Positions 37,851-51,100 of a stretch of DNA of 64,000 nt are shown piece after piece. Below the pieces are notes generated by a model. The model made no database searches and was not told where the DNA came from. It worked only from the letters and a program-made list of their open reading frames with translations. The DNA is from Hydractinia symbiolongicarpus (Eukaryota > Cnidaria > Hydrozoa > Anthoathecata > Hydractiniidae): NCBI RefSeq assembly GCF_029227915.1, contig NC_079875.1, positions 3,908,001 to 3,972,000 on the forward strand, given 5' to 3'. Positions within the stretch are counted from its first letter, which is position 1; each line of letters starts with the position of its first letter. The position numbers and the translations under genes were made by a program.

Positions 37851-38849
37851 TTTATCTCATAAGCGTATATTTTATCCTAAAAAAAATAAAAACATAATTA
37901 ACCTATACCACAGTAAACTCAAATACCAACATGAATTACACAAGAACACTATTATCAATAACACATGAAAAGGTTTGTTTTATTACGAAACACAAGTTAT
38001 TCAAAATTTATGCTTCAAGGATTCATCACAGGTGGTAAATTCAACTATAAATAAGAATTGGGTTTTTAGGCTCCACATGAAACCTGTGGTGTAGTTAATA
38101 ACACCTTTTCAAAATAAAACCTTTTCAAAATAAATCAACAAAAAAGTGAGTTAAATTAAAGAAGTTAAATTGTAAAGTTTAATTACATAGTGAGTACCCT
38201 AAAGCTTAATTTTATATAACTAAGAATAACGCTTTAGCACAGACTACAACCCAAATATTTCCCAGTCTTTAAAAATTACAAGCTATTTCCTTTAATAAAT
38301 AAATAAACAAATCATTGTGTGTATGTTTTCAACAACTAAGAAAAAAGTGCAATGGTGATTGTTGCGTTGACAACGATTTTGTGCTACGTTTTACATAAAA
38401 AGTTTTCAGTAAGCACTAAAGGTTTTTAGAACTAGCTACAGAAATTTAGTTTAAAAGATGCATATATGCTATCAAAATATTAGTGTTAATGACATGCATT
38501 AAAGGCTGGATACAATTTTTTTTTCAAATTTTCAGGCTTTTATTAACTTATTGATTCACACCAACCCTATCTCTTGTGTTTGAAACTATAAACACCGGCA
38601 AACACACATAGCATACTTTACCTTGCGATTTGGCGTTGTGTTGTTATGGGAATTAAACATTTGCAGACAATGACAATTAAAAATAAAGAATAATCGTACT
38701 CGTCCACATACCACAGATGGTCTGTATCAATGGGACCCAGAGTGGTACAATTTCACTAGTAAAGATACAACTTCGCCGCCTGGGTTTTTGATTGTAAAAA
38801 AAGAAGCAAGATATGCTGGGTAATCAATGTGAGCATAATACTATTTCCC
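37851..38849. other. AT-rich DNA, nothing recognised
   Basis: Upstream region of the tail-anchored protein gene and flank of the LINE. I see no exon, RNA gene or repeat of note. Confidence 0.4.
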
Positions 38850-39083
38850 AAATAATAATAATAATAATAATAATAAATATTTAAAGTGGCTAGCCCAGAA
38901 AATCACAAAAACCTATAGTTAGTGGATTGTTTCCACTGGGGGCCACTAGAACAAAAAAGAAACAAAAAATGATAAACCTTAGACTGCCTCAGCTCAATCA
39001 AACATAGTAATATTTATAATCTGTGAAAATTAAAAAGAAAAAGAATAAAAAACAAAAATTAAAAAGTTAAAAAGTGATCTCCA

Positions 39084-40258
39084 TTAGAATTTGCCAAATA
39101 CATTAGAAATGGAAGTCTTAAACGAAAGCAGACTTCCATCACAGGTCACTTGGTCTGGAAGATTATTACACACTTTTGCAGCTCTAAATGGGAAGGCTTT
39201 TTTGCCAAATTCCGTGTTGACCAAGGGAAGTGTGAACCTGTTTTTTGAAGCTCCTCTTGTTTGATGCTTATGACAGTTTTTTGTCAAAAGGAATTTTGAG
39301 CGCATGTAATCAAGAGCAATGAGATTCATGGCTTTGAAAACTAAAATGGCATCGTTTTTGATGAGTAAATTATTCATTGAATATTCCCTCTCTTTCCCAA
39401 GAAAGGTACGGACACATTTTAATCGTTTTTCTAGTTTTCCCAATCTACCTTGGGTGGCACAAGCCCATGCCGAGGAGCAGTAGTTGAAATATGGCATGAC
39501 AAGTGCATTAATTAAAAGGTTTTTTGTGTGAGGTGTTAAACAGGATGCAATGGTTCTAATTTTAGAATATTTAATTAGTATTTTTCTATTTATGTCATTA
39601 ATGTGCTTTTCCCATTGCATTTTTTGATCAAATGTTACCCCAAGATATTTAACTTTTTCGCTCCTCTTCAAAGGAATACCCATATAGTTGATAGTTTTGT
39701 TCTCAACTTTTTTTAACTGGCTGTGGTTGCCGAAAAAGATTGTTTCAGTTTTGTCCGTATTAATAGTCATTTTGTTATTATTCAGCCAGAGGTCGACTTG
39801 CGAAAGTTCTAACTCGACCTGGGAGACAAGGGTATCCAAGTTTTTATGAGACAAAATAATTATTGTATCATCTGCATATAGATGGTGGTAGTTTGAATTG
39901 ATGACAGATTTTAAGTCATCAATATACAAAAGAAAGAGCAGGGGCCCCAACACAGATCCCTGCGGCACCCCAAAAGCGTCTTCATGAAGCAGATCTGATC
40001 CTGTGTCGTTTACAAGAGTCAGCTGCATTCGGCCCGTTAAGTAGCACTCGAACCAAAGGCAGCATCTCTGATGCCAAAACACCATAGTTTTTTTAACAAA
40101 ATTTTATGATCAACAGTGTCAAAAGCTTTTTTAAGGTCAATGAGCACAGCACAAACAAAGTTATATTGGTCGAGCTCAGTAAGAATAAAATCAGAGACAT
40201 CGACTACTGCAGTTTCTGTGGAAAAGAGTTTCTTTTGGGTGAGAAGTTTCTGTACCAT
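39084..40258 (-). pseudogene. CR1/jockey-like reverse transcriptase, C-terminal two thirds
   Basis: The frame 40085-39084 (333 codons) is intact and carries PQGSVLGPLLFLLYIDDL, the catalytic YADD, and the thumb and C-terminal part (NDINRKILIKYSKIRTIAS, FPFRAAKVCNNLPDQV). The preceding segment 40258-40037 has STETAVVD and LKKAFDTVDHKI in another frame that overlaps it. Just upstream, KLVPDKSGNTTSIN (end of 40583-40272) runs almost directly into the STETAV block. The RT fingers that should lie between them (about 100 residues) are therefore deleted. Confidence 0.85.
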
Positions 40259-40507
40259 CGTTTTGGACTACTCAGTTTATCGAGGTAGTATTGCCTGACT
40301 TATCAGGAACCAGTTTTTTTAGGGTTTTCCAAAGTTGTTTTGGCCGTTTTTGAAAGTCCTGCAAAACGTCATTATAGTACTCGTTTTTAAGTCGATTTTT
40401 GAGACCTATTACCTGGTTCCTTTTTTGTTTGAAAGCTTCCCAGTCTATGATGGATTTTGTTTTTGATGCTTTCCGTTTCAAGAAGTCTCTTTCTTTGATG
40501 GCTATTA

Positions 40508-41930
40508 TTAATTCATCAGTGACCCATGCCTCAAGACGGCCAGAAAATCTATGTGTTTTGAAAGGGGCATGTTTGTCAGCCACTTTTTAACATTTTTATT
40601 CAGTTTCTCACATGCTCCATCAAGGTCATCATAATTATTAAAATATGACCAGTCTAAATTCCTGAGGTCCTTCAGAAAAGCCTCTTCACTGAAGTTCTTG
40701 TAGCTACGAACCTTGCATGTTTTAGGTTCAAATTTTGGCCTTTTAAATTTTCTGATCACATAAACTAAATTGTGATCACTGATGCCTAAATCCATGACAC
40801 CAGTTTTAGAAATACAAGAACTGTTAGAAAGTATCAAGTCTATAAGAGTGCTACTATTTTCAGTAACACGAGTTGGCTCCGTAATATGTTGTTTTAGGAA
40901 AAGAGTGGAGCATAATTCCTTTATTTTGGAGGAAAAAGCATATTTGAAAGCATGTTACAGTTAAAATCTCCCAAGATAAAAACTTCTTTTTCTTTTAGGA
41001 GCTTGTTAAAACACTGTTTAAAATGAGTACACAGGTTTTCGGTACTCTGCAAATCACTACCTCCAGGTGGCCTGTAAACCCCACACAGGTAAATAGGTTT
41101 AGTTTTTTTCAGGCACACTTTCACCCATAGTGATTCAACATTTTCGAAGTAAAGGTGTTTCAAAAGGTGGCTATCCAAGTTTTTATTAACAAAAATTAGA
41201 ACACCCCCACCTCGTCTATTCCGATCATTCCTATAACAAACATAGCCATCAATTTAAAGTCATTGTCAGTGATGGTGTCATCAATTTTGGTTTCACAGAT
41301 GGAGAATACATCAAGTTTTGTTTGATGTAGCAGAATGTTGAGATGGGCCATTTTTAAGCCCTTCCCATTTCTGATTGCCTCAAAATCAAAGTTTTCATCA
41401 ATAGTAATATTGATGTTGTCCGGAATTTCGTCACCAAATGACTCCTCATTAGCAAAGGGCAAATTACGAGAAAGACAGGGACTGCAAACGAAAAACAGTT
41501 TATCTTCAGGAGTCTTTATAAATATATATTAAATATATATTATAAATTGTTGATATTTTTTATCAGAAATACGCTCACATTTTTTATGAGCCCATAATCC
41601 ACACTTGTCACAAGAAAGTGCTTTGTGTGTTTTTGCCACAGGTTTTAAGCATGAAGAACAGGGATACTTAACAGGACCTGGGTTGAGGCAGATGTCCCCT
41701 GACAAGAGGATTAAAAAATAGAAATACTTGTGCCTGCTTGGCTTAATTTTTGATAAAGCCATTAATTTTAATTGGAGAGTAAGCTGGTTTTCAGAAACTC
41801 TATTGCAGGCATCAGGTGAAGAGATAGAAAAGAAACTCCTATCTAGTCGACTCATTTCGTTGTTGTTGGGTGAGCTACTTTTGAACGAAGGTTTTGTATT
41901 GCTCAAAAATACAACAAACACAAATTTTTT
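40508..41930 (-). pseudogene. CR1/jockey-like N-terminal zinc finger and endonuclease, frameshifted
   Basis: Segments 41921-41529, 41462-41196, 41178-40921 and 40837-40508 are fragments of one reading broken by small insertions and deletions. CxxC...CxxC...H..C marks the PHD-like finger; GDFNC and SDHNLV mark the endonuclease. The element starts close to 41930, where base composition and frame both stop matching. Confidence 0.8.
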
Positions 41931-43217
41931 TTTTCTTCGACTTAGCGCGCCAAGACCGGAGCGTTTTAGATACGTCCGACCTCAACGAGAGCTAAGCACG
42001 GAATGTTTACCAAGTAAATCCCTCCGAGAACCATCAATATGATGCCTGGCTAATTGTACCACCAATGGGAGAAAAAAAATATCGAAGTATCAAGGATATG
42101 AAGTAGTAGTTCTAGCAAGTTTGCTTTACTTATTCAAACATTGTATTTTATTAAAGATGGATCCATGGAAGAGATTGCATTGTTAAAAGCAAGTTTAAAG
42201 CTGACTTCTCACTTAAAAAAAAATTATTATTAATCAACTCAAAGTATTGTAGCAATTATGAAAACAACATTCTGTTATACTTGCTTTGATTTGTTTGCAT
42301 ATTAGCTGGTGAAAAAGCTTCTGGCCAGTCACATTTTGTGTACTGAATGTAAATAAATTTCTTTGTGGTAGAGCTTGTGAACTGCATTAGCTGCTGCCAA
42401 GGATTTTGTATATACAAAGTGGTTTTTTAAAACCAAGTGGTTGTTGACCCCTTGTTTTGTGTTTTAATATTTATAACAGGTACTGAAGATGAGCTTGTAA
42501 CAGGTACTGAAAATGAGTAATAACTTGTTTTGCTACTTTCCTCACAAAAATGTTGTGGGCTGTCAGTTTTAGCAAAAAAAATGTACAGGAAAGTCCACAT
42601 AGACAGAGTTTTTGTTGTTTATAGTTTGACTCATAAAGCGTTCTTTACTCGGGTCAGTAAAATTTTTTTGAATATCATCACCACATGGGTAAACACACAA
42701 AGCTGCAGCAAACTTCCAGAGGTTCAGAAGGACTATACGGCTAGAAGAATATAGCGCATAGAAAAAATTAAAGCCTGCAAATTCCTGCATCGTACCAATA
42801 TCCACGCTTTTTCTTTTATAAGAATATCAGGCTGGGATTTAAATTTAAAAAAAACAATTGGTCTGTTGTCAAGAGCAATAGAGAATAACCTAAATAAGCT
42901 TTGCAGCAACATGTTTAGGGGACCTTTTCAAGCCATCTGGGAGATGACGTCAAACTGGGTTTAATCCTAAAATAAATTACCTCAAAATAGCCGCTTTCCA
43001 CGAGGAAGCATGCTGTAAACACGGGAAAATGTGGCTTTATATTTGCTTTATTATTCTAAATCTACTTAATAAATGTTAAATTACTAGTTCTCAACATAGT
43101 ATAAACAGGATGACATGAACTTTCTTAAAGTGAGAGGAAAGCTTTAAACATCTCATGGTTGCATGAATGGAAATTATTTCTTTATATATACCTTATGCCG
43201 CAATTGTAAATTTGTAT
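41931..43217. other. Intergenic DNA between two LINE copies
   Basis: AT-rich, with scattered short frames on both strands. None has recognisable motifs or splice context. I see nothing further. Confidence 0.45.
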
Positions 43218-44690
43218 GTTATGGTGGTGGAATAATGAGGTGTGTAAAGGAAAAGAGGAAACTTTGGAAAGACTGGAAGTCAGGTGGTAGTAAAAATATT
43301 TACTTAGAAGCTAAGCGTTGTGCTCATACAGCAGTGTATGAGGCAGTGCAATAAGGTATTCAAGATAGCAAAGCAAATGAAGAAGACTAATCAAGATGTT
43401 GTAGGTGAGAAGTGTATACGTAATGATGAAGCACAGAGGAGGAGAAAAGGGTAGCTTGGAAGAACTATTATCAGACGTTGCTTAACACTGAGTTTGATTG
43501 TGATGAGGATAATTTGTCTGATGATGTTGTAGAAGGGCCAGCTATGCAGATCAAGACAGAATGGGTAGGGGAGGCTATTAGGAAATTGAAGATTGGCAAG
43601 GCTGCAGGAGTATCAGGTATTGTTGCAGAGATGGTAAAAGCATCTGGATATATTGGAGTTGAGCTTATTACAAGTCTTGCTAGACAGATTATAAAGGATG
43701 GTGCTATTCTGAGTGAGTGACAGTCAACTGTAATAGTGAATTGTTTCAAGGGCAAGAGTGATGCATTAGAAAGAGGTAACTATAGAGGTTTGAAGTTGGT
43801 TGATCAAGTAATGAAAGTTATTGAAAGGGTGATTGACAAGTTACTTAGAGAAAGAATTGATATAGATAAGATGCAATTTGGTTTTGTTCCAGGGCGTGGC
43901 ACTACAGATGCAATATTTTTACTCAGACAGCTTCAGGAAAAGTATTTAGGAAAGAGAGAGAATCTCTATTTTGCCTTTGTAAATTTAGAGAAAGCTTTTG
44001 ATAGAGTGCCATGTAAAGTTATTTGGTGGGCTATGAGAAAATTAGGTACAGTCTGTGTACAGCAATGCTAGAAACGATTCATTCACGATAAATTTAGTGT
44101 AAATGTTGGTGTACATCAGGGTTCTGTACTTAGTCCTTTGTTGTTTGTTCTAGTCTTAGAAGCGCAGTCAATGGAGTTCAGAACAGGTTGTCCATGGGAG
44201 TTATTGTATGCAGATGATTTGGTTCTCATAGCATAGTCGATGGAAGAATTAGTTGAAAAGTTTGAGAAGTGGAAGAAAGGACTAGAAGAGAAAGGGCTAA
44301 GGGTGAACACAGCAAAGTCTAAAGTCATGATTAGTAGCATTGCAGCCAAGTGTAACCTTGTAGTTAGAAAGTGGCCTTGTGGAGTTTGCAGGAAAGGGGT
44401 TGGTAGTAACTCAATTTTTGTCAGACTTGCAAGCATTGGGTACATAAGAAGGGCAGTAGTATTGGTGGAAGGTTAAGAGCTGACATTCAGTTTGTATGCA
44501 AGTGTTGCAAAGGTGAGATTATAGAGAATAAAGTATTTCCAGCTTCAATAATGTACAACAGTGGATCGTTAGAGAAAGTTGAGAACTTCTGATATGTTGG
44601 GCAGTGAAGGGGGTGTTGGAAGAAGTGTTACTTGCGAGATAGGTTCTGCTTGGAAAAAGTGCAGAGAGTTACTTCCTTTGGAGATAAAAA
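43218..44690 (+). mobile_element. 5'- and 3'-truncated copy of the MAU2-intron LINE family
   Basis: The copy starts abruptly within the WWWNNEV linker (GGGIMRCVKEKRKLWKDWKS). It continues through LKIGKAAGVSGIVAEMVK (43478-43720) and QFGFVPGRGTTDAIFLLRQ with LEKAFDRVPC (43736-44071). It then reads a damaged YADD region near 44205-44240 and the Cys motif PCGVCRKGVGSNSIF (44240-44476), and ends before the C-terminal domain. Stops and frameshifts are frequent, and a segment just after the linker is deleted. The copy is opposite in strand to the MAU2-intron copy. Confidence 0.88.
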
Positions 44691-45190
44691 AGGAGATAAA
44701 AACTTCCAGAAGGCCTGATTAAATTTGAGAAGAATATGTATAGTACAGTACCTATTTTATATACAACATTAAATATGTAACTTCGCACATGTCGGCCGCC
44801 ATTTTGTTAAAATTTTAAAAACAAATCTTTCACGCATCACTTGTAATAAATTTTATTGTACCCCTGATTTTTTCTGTACCCCCTTATGTTTCAAGGTATA
44901 TCTTTTAGTACCGAGTATATTTCCGTCACACATTTTTTACGGTAACCGAAAGAGTGCTTCCCTTCACTTCGATGCTGGTTCAACGCTCTGTAGCGAACTG
45001 CTTCAATTTAAACCTTGGTTATTATTACAATTTTCAATGTATAAAGACGGATGATATACATAAACAACCTCGCGAATAAAGTTTACAAAAAGCTGTGTTT
45101 TAGATTAGAATTTATAACAGAAAAAAAAAAAAAAGTAAAAATAGTTACCAAGATGAGATTCGAACACACGCCTGCTCACAGCAGGGAAGC
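44691..45190. other. Junction between LINE remnant and satellite array
   Basis: Mostly unique-looking DNA. It contains a stretch at 44857-44888 matching half a satellite monomer and, directly at the array edge (45150-45190), a GATTCGAACAC word that resembles the T-arm of tRNA-derived repeats on the minus strand. Confidence 0.6.
44857..44888 (+). repeat. Isolated half-monomer of the satellite
   Basis: TGTACCCCTGATTTTTTCTG followed by TACCCCCTTATG closely matches the array segment ATACCTGATTTTTTCTGTAC followed by CCCTTATGG. The rest of the monomer is absent on both sides. It lies about 300 bp outside the array. Confidence 0.75.
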
Positions 45191-48100
45191 CAGAATAATT
45201 CAGGCATCCATACCTGATTTTTTCTGTACCCCTTATGGCGTTACCAGATGTTTGTACGCCCAGCACTGTAGGGGGTACAGAATAATTCAGGCATTCATAC
45301 GTGATTTTTTCTGTACCCCCTATGGCGTTGCCAGATGTTTGTACGACCAGCACTGTAGGGGGTACAGAATAATTCATGCATTCATACCTGATTTTTTCTG
45401 TACCCCCTATGGCGTTCCCAGATACATGTACGCCCAGAACTGTAGGGGGGTACAGAATAATTCAGGCATCCATACCTGATTTTTTCTGTACACCCTATGG
45501 CGTTGCCAGATATTTGCACGCCCAGAACTGTATGGGGTACAGAATAATTCAGGCATTCATACCTGATTTTTTCTGTACCCCCTATGGCGTTGCCAGATAT
45601 TGTACGCCTAGAACTGTAGGGGGGTACAGAATAATTCAGGCATTAATACCTGATTTTTTCTGTACCCCTTATGGCGTTACCAGATGTTTGTACGCCCAGC
45701 ACTGTAGGGGGTACAGAATAATTCAGGCATTCATACGTGATTTTTTCTGTACCCCCTATGGCGTTGCCAGATGTTTGTACGACCAGCACTGTAGGGGGTA
45801 CAGAATAATTCATGCATTCATACCTGATTTTTTCTGTACCCCCTATGGCGTTCCCAGATACATGTACGCCCAGAACTGTAGGGGGGTACAGAATAATTCA
45901 GGCATCCATACCTGATTTTTTCTGTACACCCTATGGCGTTGCCAGATATTTGCACGCCCAGAACTGTATGGGGTACAGAATAATTCAGGCATTCATACCT
46001 GATTTTTTCTGTACCCCCTATGGCGTTGCCAGATATTGTACGCCTAGAACTGTAGGGGGGTACAGAATAATTCAGGCATTAATACCTGATTTTTTCTGTA
46101 CCCCTATGGCGTTGCCAGATATTTATACGCCCAGAACTGTAGGGGGGTACAGAATAATTCAGGCATCCATACCTGATTTTTTCTGTACCCCCTATGGCGT
46201 TGCCAGATATTGTACGCCTAGAACTGTAGGGGGGTACAGAATAATTCAAGCATTAATACCTGATTTTTTCTGTACCCCTATGGCGTTGCCAGATATTTAT
46301 ACGCCCAGAACTGTAGGGGGGTACAGAATAATTCAGGCATCCATACCTGGTTTTTTCTGTACCCTCTATGGCGTTCCCAGATATTTATATGCCCAGAACT
46401 GTAGGGGGTAGAGAGTAATTCAGGCATTCATACCTGATTTTTTCTGTACCCTCTATGGCGTTGCCAGATATTGTACGCCTAGAACTGCAGGGGGGTACAC
46501 AATAATTCAGGCATTGATACCTGATTTTTTTGTACCCTCTATGGCGTTGCCAGATATTTGCAAGCCCAGAACTGTAGGGAGGTAGAAAATAATTCAGGCA
46601 TTCATACCTGATTTTTTCTGTACCCCCTGTGGCGTTGCCAGATATTGCACGCCTAGAACTGTAGGGGGGTACAGAATAATTCAGGCATCCATACCTGATT
46701 TTTTCTGTACCCCCCATGGCGTACCCAGATATTTGTACGCCTAGAACTGTAGGGGGGTACAGAATAATTCAGGCATCCATACCTGATTTTTTCTGTACCC
46801 CCTATGGCGTTGCCAGATATTTGCACGCCCAGAACTGTACGGGGTACAGAATAATTCGGGCATACATACCTGATTTTTTCTGTACCCCCTATGGCGTTGC
46901 CAGATATTGTACGCCTAGAACTGTAAGGGGGTACAGAATAATTCAGGCATTATTAATACCTGATTTTTTCTGTACCCCTATGGCGTTGCCAGATATTTAT
47001 ACGCCCAGAACTGTAGGGGGGTACAGAATAATTCAGGCATCCATACCTGGTTTTTTCTGTACCCTCTATGGCGTTCCCAGATATTTATACGCCCAGAACT
47101 GTAGGGGGGTACAGAATAATTCAGGCATCCATACCTGATTTTTTCTGTACCCCCTATGGCGTTGCCAGATATTGTACGCCTAGAACTGTAGGGGGGTACA
47201 GAATAATTCAGGCATTAATACCTGATTTTTTCTGTACCCCTATGGCGTTGCCAGATATTTATACGCCCAGAACTGTAGGGGGTACAGAATAATTCAGGCA
47301 TCCATACCTGGTTTTTTCTGTACCCTCTATGGCGTTCCCAGATATTTATACGCCCAGAACTGTAGGGGGTAGAGAGTAATTCAGGCTTTTATACCTGATT
47401 TTTTCTGTACCCTCTATGGCGTTGCCAGATATTGTACGCCTAGAACTGCAGGGGGGTACAGAATAATTCAGGCATTGATACCTGATTTTTTCTGTACCCC
47501 CATCGCCGTTGCCAGATACTTCTACGCCAAGAACTGTAAGGGGGTACAGAATAATTCAGGCATCCATACCTGATTTTTTCTGTACCCCCTATGGCGTTGC
47601 CAGATATTTGCACGCCCAGAACTGTAGGGGGTACAGAATAATTCAGGCATACATACCTGATTTTTTCTGTACCCCCTATGGCGTTGCCAGATATTGTACG
47701 CCTAGAACTGTAGGGGGGTACAGAATAATTCAGGCATTAATACATGATTTTTTCTGTACCCCCTATGGCGTTGCCAGATATTTACACGCCCAAAACTGTA
47801 GGGGGTACAGAATAATTCAGGCATTCATACCTGATTTTTTCTGTACCCCCTGTAGCGTTGCCAGATATTGTACGCCTAGAACTGTAGTGGGGTACAGAAT
47901 AATTCAGGCATCCATACCTGATTTTTTCTGTACCCCCTATGGCGTTGCCAGACATTTATACGCCCAAAACTGTAGGGGGGTACAGAATAATTCAGGCATC
48001 CATACCTGATTTTTTGTACCCTCTATGGCGTTGCCAGATATTTGCAAGCCCAGAACTGTAGGGAGGTACAAAATAATTCAGGCATTCATACCTGATTTTT

Positions 48101-51100
48101 TCTGTACCCCCTGTGGCGTTGCCACATATTGTACGCCTAGAACTGTAGGGGGGTACAGAATAATTCAGGCATCCATACCTGATTTTTTCTGTACCCCCCA
48201 TGGCGTACCCAGATATTTGCACGCCTAGAACTGTAGGGGGGTACAGAATAATTCAGGCATCCATACCTGATTTTTTCTGTACCCCCTATGGCGTTGCCAG
48301 ATATTTGCACGCCCAGAACTGTACGGGGTACAGAATAATTCGGGCATACATACCTGATTTTTTCTGTACCCCCTATGGCGTTGCCAGATATTGTACGCCT
48401 AGAACTGTAAGGGGGTACAGAATAATTCAGGCATTATTAATAACTGATTTTTTCTGTACCCTCTATGGCGTTGCCAGATATTGTACGCCTAGAACTGCAG
48501 GGGGGTACAGAATAATTCAGGCATTGATACCTGATTTTTTCTGCACCCCCATCGCCGTTGCCAGATACTTCTACGCCAAGAACTGTAAGGGGGTACAGAA
48601 TAATTCAGGCATCCATACCTGATTTTTTCTGTACCCCCTATGGCGTTGCCAGATATTTGCACGCCCAGAACTGTAGGGGTACAGAATAATTCAGGCATAC
48701 ATACCTGATTTTTTCTTTACCCCCTATGGCGTTGCCAGATATTGTACGCCTAGAACTGTAGGGGGGTACAGAATAATTCAGGCATTAATACATGATTTTT
48801 TCTGTACCCCCTATGGCGTTGCCAGATATTTACACGCCCAAAACTGTAGGGGGTACAGAATAATTCAGGCATTCATACCTGATTTTTTCTGTACCGCCTG
48901 TGGCGTTGCCAGATATTGTACGCCTAGAACTGTAGGGGGGTACAGAATAATTCAGGCATCCATACCTGATTTTTTCTGTACCCCCTATGGCGTTGCCAGA
49001 CATTTATACGCCCAAAACTGTAGGGGGGTACAGAATAATTCAGGCATCCATACCTGATTTTTTTGTACCCTCTATGGCGTTGCCAGATATTTGCACGCCC
49101 AGAACTGTAGGGAGGTACAAAATAATTCAGGCATTCATACCTGATTTTTTCTGTACCCCCTGTGGCGTTGCCAGATATTGTACGCCTAGAACTGTAGGGG
49201 GGTACAGAATAATTCAGGCATCCATACCTGATTTTTTCTGTACCCCCCATGGCGTACCCAGATATTTGTACGCCTAGAACTGTAGGGGGGTACAGAATAA
49301 TTCAGGAATTCATATCTGATTTTTTCTGTACCCCCTATGGCGTTGCCAGATATTGTACGCCCAGAACTGTAGGGGGGTACAGAATAATTCAGGCATCCAT
49401 ACCTGATTTTTTCTGTACCCTCTATGACGTTGCCAGATATTGTACGCCCAGAACTGTAGGGGGGTACAGAATAATTCAGGCATCCATACCTGATTTTTTC
49501 TGTACCCCCTATGCCGTTGCCAGATATTTGCACGCCCAGAACTGTAGGGGGTACGGAGTAATTCAGGCATTCATACCTTATTTTTTCTGTACCCCCTTTT
49601 GCGTTGCCAGATATTGTACGCCTAGAACTGTAGGGGGGTACAGAATAATTCAGGCATCCATACCTGATTTTTTCTGTACCCCCATGGCGTACCCAGATAT
49701 TTGTACGCCCAGAACTGTAGGGGGGTACAAAATAATTCAGGCATCCATACCTGATTTTTTCTGTACCCCCTATGGCGTACCCAGATATTTGTACGCCCAG
49801 AACTGTAGGGGGTACAGAATAATTCAGGCATCCATACCTGATTTTTTCTGTACCCCCTATGGCGTTGCCAGATATTTGCACGCCTAGAACTGTAGGGGGG
49901 TACAGAATAATTCAGGCATCCATACCTGATTTTTTCTGTACCCCCTATGGCGTTGCCAGATATTTGCACGCCCAGAACTGTAGGGGGTACAGAATAATTC
50001 AGGCATACATACCTGATTTTTTCTGTACCCCCCATGGCGTACCCAGATATTTGTACGCCCAGAACTGTAGGGGGGTACAGAATAATTCAGGCATCCATAC
50101 CTGATTTTTTCTGTACCCCCTATGGCGTTGCCAGATATTTGCACGCCTAGAACTGTAGGGGGGTACAGAATAATTCAGGCATCCATACCTGATTTTTTCT
50201 GTACCCCCGATGGCGTTGCCAGATATTTGCACGCCCAGAACTGTAGGGGGTACAGAATAATTCAGGCATACATACCTGATTTTTTCTGTACCCCCCATGG
50301 CGTACCCAGATATTTGTACGCCCAGAACTGTAGGGGGGTACAGAATAATTCAGGCATCCATACCTGATTTTTTCTGTACCCCCTATGGCGTTGCCAGATA
50401 TTTGCACGCCCAGAACTGTAGGGGGTACAGAATAATTCAGGCATACATACCTGATTTTTTCTGTACCACCTATGGCGTTGCCAGATATTTATACGCCCAG
50501 AACTGTAGGGGGGTACATAATATATCAGGCATCCATACCTGATTTTTTCTGTACCCCCTGTGGCGTTGCCAGATATTTGCACGCCCAGAACTGTAGGGGG
50601 TAGAGAATAATTCAGGCATCCATACCTGATTTTTTCTGAACCCCCTATGGCGTTGCCAGATATTTACACGCCCAGATTTGTAGGGGGGTACAGAATAATT
50701 CAGGCATTAATACCTGATTTTCTCTGTACCCCCTATGGCGTTGCCAGATATTTGCACGCCCAGAACTGTAGGGGGTACAGAATAATTCAGGCATAAATGC
50801 CTGATTTTTTCTGTACCCCCTATGGCGTTGCCAGATATTGTACGCCTAGAACTGTAGGGGGGTACAGAATAATTCAAGCATTAATACCTGATTTTTTCTG
50901 CATACCCCTATGGCGTTGCCAGATAATTGCGCGCCCAGAACTGTAGGGGGTGCAGAATAATTCAGGCATTCATACCTGATTTTTTCTGTACCCCCTATGG
51001 CGTTGCCAGATATTGTACGCCTAAAACTGTAGGGGCGTACAGAATAATTCAGGCATTAATACCTGTTTTTCTGTACCCCCTATGGCGTTGCCAGATACTT

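Larger units (their letters stand above)
38850..41930 (-). mobile_element. CR1/jockey-like LINE, degraded, (ATT)n 3' end
   Basis: Minus-strand order: a PHD-like zinc finger (41921-41529: CLNPGPVKYPCSSC, then SCDKCGLWAHKKC); an AP-like endonuclease (AHLNILLHQTKLDVFSICE, CGVYRPPGGS, VFILGDFNCNML, and GISDHNLVYVIRKF near 40790); a linker (ERDFLKRKASKTKS); RT (STETAVVDVSDF, LIDLKKAFDTVDHKILLKKL, VPQGSVLGPLLFLLYIDDL, HLYADDT); and a long C-terminal part to 39084. Past the stop, the element ends in a (ATT)n tract at 38850-38877. Frames shift several times. It is a different family from the LINE in the MAU2 intron. Confidence 0.88.
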
